Shown here one piece after another: positions 60,445-64,000 of a DNA stretch of 64,000 nt (positions are counted from its first letter, which is position 1; the number at the start of each line of letters is the position of its first letter). Below the pieces are notes generated by a model, which saw only the letters and a program-made list of their open reading frames with translations, did no database searches and was not told where the DNA came from. Origin of the DNA: Linepithema humile (lineage: Eukaryota > Arthropoda > Insecta > Hymenoptera > Formicidae); assembly GCF_040581485.1 (NCBI RefSeq), contig NC_090132.1, positions 3,979,001-4,043,000 on the forward strand. The letters run 5' to 3'. A program made the position numbers and the translations under genes.

Positions 60445-63059
60445 GCTTCGAACCTGCCGTTGATACCGTGCTCGTTCTGCGCTCACGGATATTTAAAGTT
60501 CAAAGTCTAATTAATCAGTCACGAAGTCACCGCGAGTTAATCGATTAACGTATTATATTGTAAGATATAGACACATATGCTCGCTGGAATCATTATATTT
60601 CGCTGCGGATATATTACGAATATAGTATTCGTATTGCAAGAACATGTGTATAATCCACAAAATTCGATACAAATTGCAATTTAAAAGGCGCCATAAATGA
60701 TATTGATTTTTATTAATCAATGGCTTTTATCAAATTTTGCCTCGAGTTAAACTTATCTTTCACATAAAAAAAACTTGCGAAGTCTAAACACCAGCAGATA
60801 AAAAATGTCTCTTCGTTTTAAAGTATAAAAAATTATATTCATTTCATTGCGATACGATTGATATTTGGTGGGCAAATTTTTTGCAAAAAAAAAACTTGCT
60901 TTAAAGATTTAGCGTATTGCAAAATATGCGCTGCATTGTCGAGTCGGAGGTGGATTTTCGTGCTGGCCGTAAAATCGACGTCTGACCCATTTGGACATAT
61001 TTATTCGCTCGAGACGCTGTGACTTGTCCAAATAAGAGGAACCACATTCGGACAAATGATATTTGAGTACATACTCTGAGTCGCCGCCGTGTATACACGC
61101 ATGTCCGCCATGACGAACACACGACGCTGTCCTTTTCCTTTGTAACTCCCTGTATCTTTCATAGGGATGGTTCACTATGCGACGCAATCAAACTTGTAAT
61201 CGTGCGAGATACGCGAATTGATATTTAAGTGTTACGAATAAGAAATTTTTAAGGAAACAATAATTTTATAGAATTTTTTTGTAGTGATTTGTTATAGAAA
61301 AAGGTTAGCGATAGATAGAAAGAAAATACATGTATCTTTTTGCGTGTTTAGATATTAATTTGTGAATTGGAACACACGCTGCAGCATAATTTACAAACGT
61401 AAGATTCAGGAAAACAGATTTAGGAATTGGATCGTCTAATATAAATCGATTTATGGTATTTCTTCCACTCGAGTCACTTTATTTATGCGCACAGCAGACG
61501 GAATCGTTTTCATCGTGCATTTGAACGAATGTAACGCGTTCGCTTCAGTTTACGAGGCTGTCCGTCTCCAGCGCGTGATAACTCGCTTATGCTCGCCAAA
61601 ACTCGAGTCGTTGTCTACAAACGTGGAATTTTCACGGATTTAGCATTCGCGCCAAAGCGATGTCAGCAAAGTCTTACAAAAACCACGGAGACAAACTCGC
61701 ATTTCAATGCGCGTGTCAAAATAGATATCTCTTTTTTTTCAACATATTAATTTGCATTTAATGTCTATAAAATTATTCCGGCAGCCACTTTTACAACGAA
61801 CTTTATTTTCGTATAAGTTATTCTTCAACGGCTAGAATTTCGGCTAAAAATTGCCTATTTGTATCGCTTTTTCCCGCCTCGAGGCGCATCTCGCGAGAAA
61901 GTCCGCAATTCAAAATTAAAAGACGATTCGTCGTAACTCCGTTAAAACTTTCCGTTTGCCGATAGTTGCATAATTACGTATATGTATGAACGCACGTCCC
62001 GACGAGTGGTAATAATCGCGACGCGACTATCTCAATTTTTCGCACTTCGATAAGTTTCTATCGAGGAGCTGTCCACAGTGCAATGTCGTGTGCACGTGAA
62101 TGCACTCGAAATGCGTATTCGCGCGCGTCGGAGATTGCACTTCTTCGGTCATTGATCCAGAACATGGAGAACGTAACGATTCTCTCCTCGTCACATTGCT
62201 CGATTCAGCGTACAGGTCAATGAAATGGGATATCGATATCGCGAAGAACTACGCGCACGCCTCGATTATCCTCGTGACTACGTCAGCAGCGATGAAGGAC
62301 TTTACCGTGCATCTCCAGATAACCGCGCGACCTTCGCGATCCTCCGGATATTTTGTTGATCGTTTCAAGTAATACGGATTTGTTCACATCGTTTCACACC
62401 CGTCCGGGTCCAGAGTGCAAAGATCGATATGGTTTCTTCCGATCAATTGGAAATGATACGTTCAAATCGCTCGATATCACGTTGATTCCTTTCTTTGAAA
62501 AACCCAGTTTTTTTATGACTGGTAAGAAAAATCGAAATTGAATCCGCTGCTCGTTAATAAGTTTTCGCGAACTGGTGCAAATTTACAAATCCGTTTATAA
62601 TATAATGTAACATTGAAAAGAGATAATATTATCAATATTGGTGGTTTATAAAAATTGATACTTAAAACTTTTCAAAATGTGATATCTAAAAGAGATTTTG
62701 TGATTCCTAAAAAGAAAAATTTATTTCAGCTAAAGCATTTTCAAACGATGATAAAGTTAGTTGTTCATAACATCTGAGGGATTTTAATATTAAAAGAATT
62801 TCAGTATTATTGATAACTTCAGCTGATAAAAATTAAGATAGATTTTACAATGTGCAATATCATTTATCGTTTCCTTTTATTACGATTAAAAGATCGATAA
62901 AAGAAATAAAATGTCACCGGCTTGAGCAACAAAACAATTACTCGATCTCGATGGAGACAAAAATCAGTAATCAACTTGATCGATGATAAAAGGAAAAAAA
63001 AAAACGGACCGCGCACCAAGTCCGTACCCTTTATGTGACCGTTCATAAGAGGTGAACGA

Positions 63060-63780
63060 CCGCAGACTTCTCCGGAGAAAATCGTCATGCCCCGCTCTCA
63101 ACCCCCTCCTCGTGCCCCCCTTCTATTTTGCCTCGCCAAACGTGAATGCACGTTGTGGACGCTGAAACGACATCCTGGAAAAATTAGAAATGCATCGTGG
63201 TGTCACATCTCGCGCGCGCGCGCGAGTGAAAGAACGGGGCGCGAAGGTAGGGAACGAGAAGAGCGGCGGAAGTGACTCGAGATACGTTTCAATAGACGAA
63301 GAAGAGGAAGTGAATGATGCCGAAGAGAAGAGGACGCGCAACCTGCGATGACGAGGACGAGGAAAGGAACAGACGAAGAAACGCGGTCTACGCTCTGTCT
63401 GTGATCGGACGGCAAGGGTGAACGACCGTCCATGTGGAGGACGTGTGTCGGCGCTACTCCCTTCCCGTCCGAAGAAGCATCGCGCCGCTACCGATGACGG
63501 ACGAGCCAGCGCAGGACGCTGACGCCGCGCCATGAAGAGCCGATCACGATCACGTATCGCAGCGTGGCGCGATTCGCGGCATGTTAAATCGGTGGTGGCC
63601 GATGAAATGGTATGCGACGCGAGGATTTCGCGCGTTGGAAATCGGGGAGAGTTTGGCGACGCGCGCCTGGATTTCTCGCACGAGAGCGGCGACGTTGCGA
63701 GAGACCCGACGCCGCGAAGAGACGGTTCAGTCCAAGAATTTCACTGCACGCAAAAGAGACCGGGGAGCTCTCGTTGTCGT
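63060..63780. other. CpG-rich island near the right edge
   Basis: GC-rich block with a (CG)n run at 63211-63225. Several overlapping frames on both strands are open (up to 136 codons) but low-complexity. It may be a promoter of a gene beyond the window or of an upstream CYP18A1 exon; no domain is recognised. Confidence 0.35.
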
Positions 63781-64000
63781 GCTTTGTAAATGTCAATTTT
63801 TCTAAATAAAGGAAAATAAAGGAAAAAAAAATGGATCAAAAGCTTTGAAAGCTGTGATAGCCTCTCTTAGGTGTAAAATAAAAAAGCCGCGCTGCGCATC
63901 TGCGCCCGTGGAAGTCTTACGATCGGTCATTGCCCTCCTCGTGAAGCAGACGGTATTCAAACTGTAACAATTGATGGAAATGATTTGCGAGTTACGATTG

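Larger units (their letters stand above)
57891..64000. other. Upstream region of CYP18A1
   Basis: No recognised gene to the window edge. Contains the TATA-like element, a GA-rich stretch (58180-58220), a GC-rich block (58350-58720), a 75-bp exon-like segment on the minus strand, a CT microsatellite (59292-59308), nuclear-receptor-type repeats at 59859 and 60432, AT-rich DNA, and a GC/CpG island at 63060-63780. It probably holds CYP18A1 enhancers, and perhaps the 5' end of another gene. Confidence 0.5.

Noticed and set aside
63123..63533. 136-codon minus-strand frame near the right edge
   Set aside because: Arises from GA/CG-rich low-complexity DNA; plus-strand frames overlap it.
1..64000. 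tRNA, rRNA or CRISPR features
   Set aside because: No tRNA-like T-loop/anticodon arrangement, rRNA segment or spaced direct-repeat array noticed by eye; a covariance-model scan could not be run.

Overview
The window is nuclear DNA from an insect. Genes are split by short GT-AG introns, intergenic sequence is AT-rich with many CpG-containing GC-rich islands, and the proteins are insect families. The CYP306A1/CYP18A1 pair, the protein sequences and the undepleted CpG suggest Hymenoptera, most likely an ant; that placement is inference. Six protein-coding genes could be resolved exon by exon, with matching splice phases. None shows a frameshift or internal stop.

Left part (1-10.4 kb), compact: the 3' part of SNRNP48 (U11-48K, minor spliceosome, +) converges on an astacin metalloprotease gene (-). 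Next comes the complete kinase gene fused (Hedgehog pathway, +), which converges on a second astacin gene (-). The two astacins have the same five-exon layout and the same intron phases, so they look like paralogues with fused between them.

Middle (10.4-36 kb): about 25.6 kb with no recognisable protein-coding gene. It holds GC-rich islands, simple repeats, a G-quadruplex-type tract, several foldback (inverted-repeat) elements, a cluster of stem-loops, a hammerhead-like motif, and at least two exon-like segments with strong splice sites that look non-coding. It lies between the divergent start codons of astacin B and CYP306A1, so distant regulatory DNA, non-coding transcripts or 5' UTR exons are all possible.

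Right part (36-58 kb): CYP306A1 (phantom, ecdysteroid 25-hydroxylase, +, with a 9.8-kb first intron) faces CYP18A1 (ecdysteroid 26-hydroxylase, -) tail to tail across 5.6 kb. One enzyme makes the moulting hormone and the other inactivates it.

Far right (58-64 kb): the upstream side of CYP18A1. The most interesting signal in the window is here: a perfect 13-bp palindromic ecdysone response element, AGGTCATTGACCT, at 60432-60444, about 2.5 kb upstream of the CYP18A1 start codon. A GGGTCA/TGGTCA direct repeat lies about 0.57 kb closer to the gene. This suggests direct feedback of 20-hydroxyecdysone on the gene that destroys it. A 75-bp exon-like segment on the minus strand (58851-58925) hints at a further transcript or an upstream exon.
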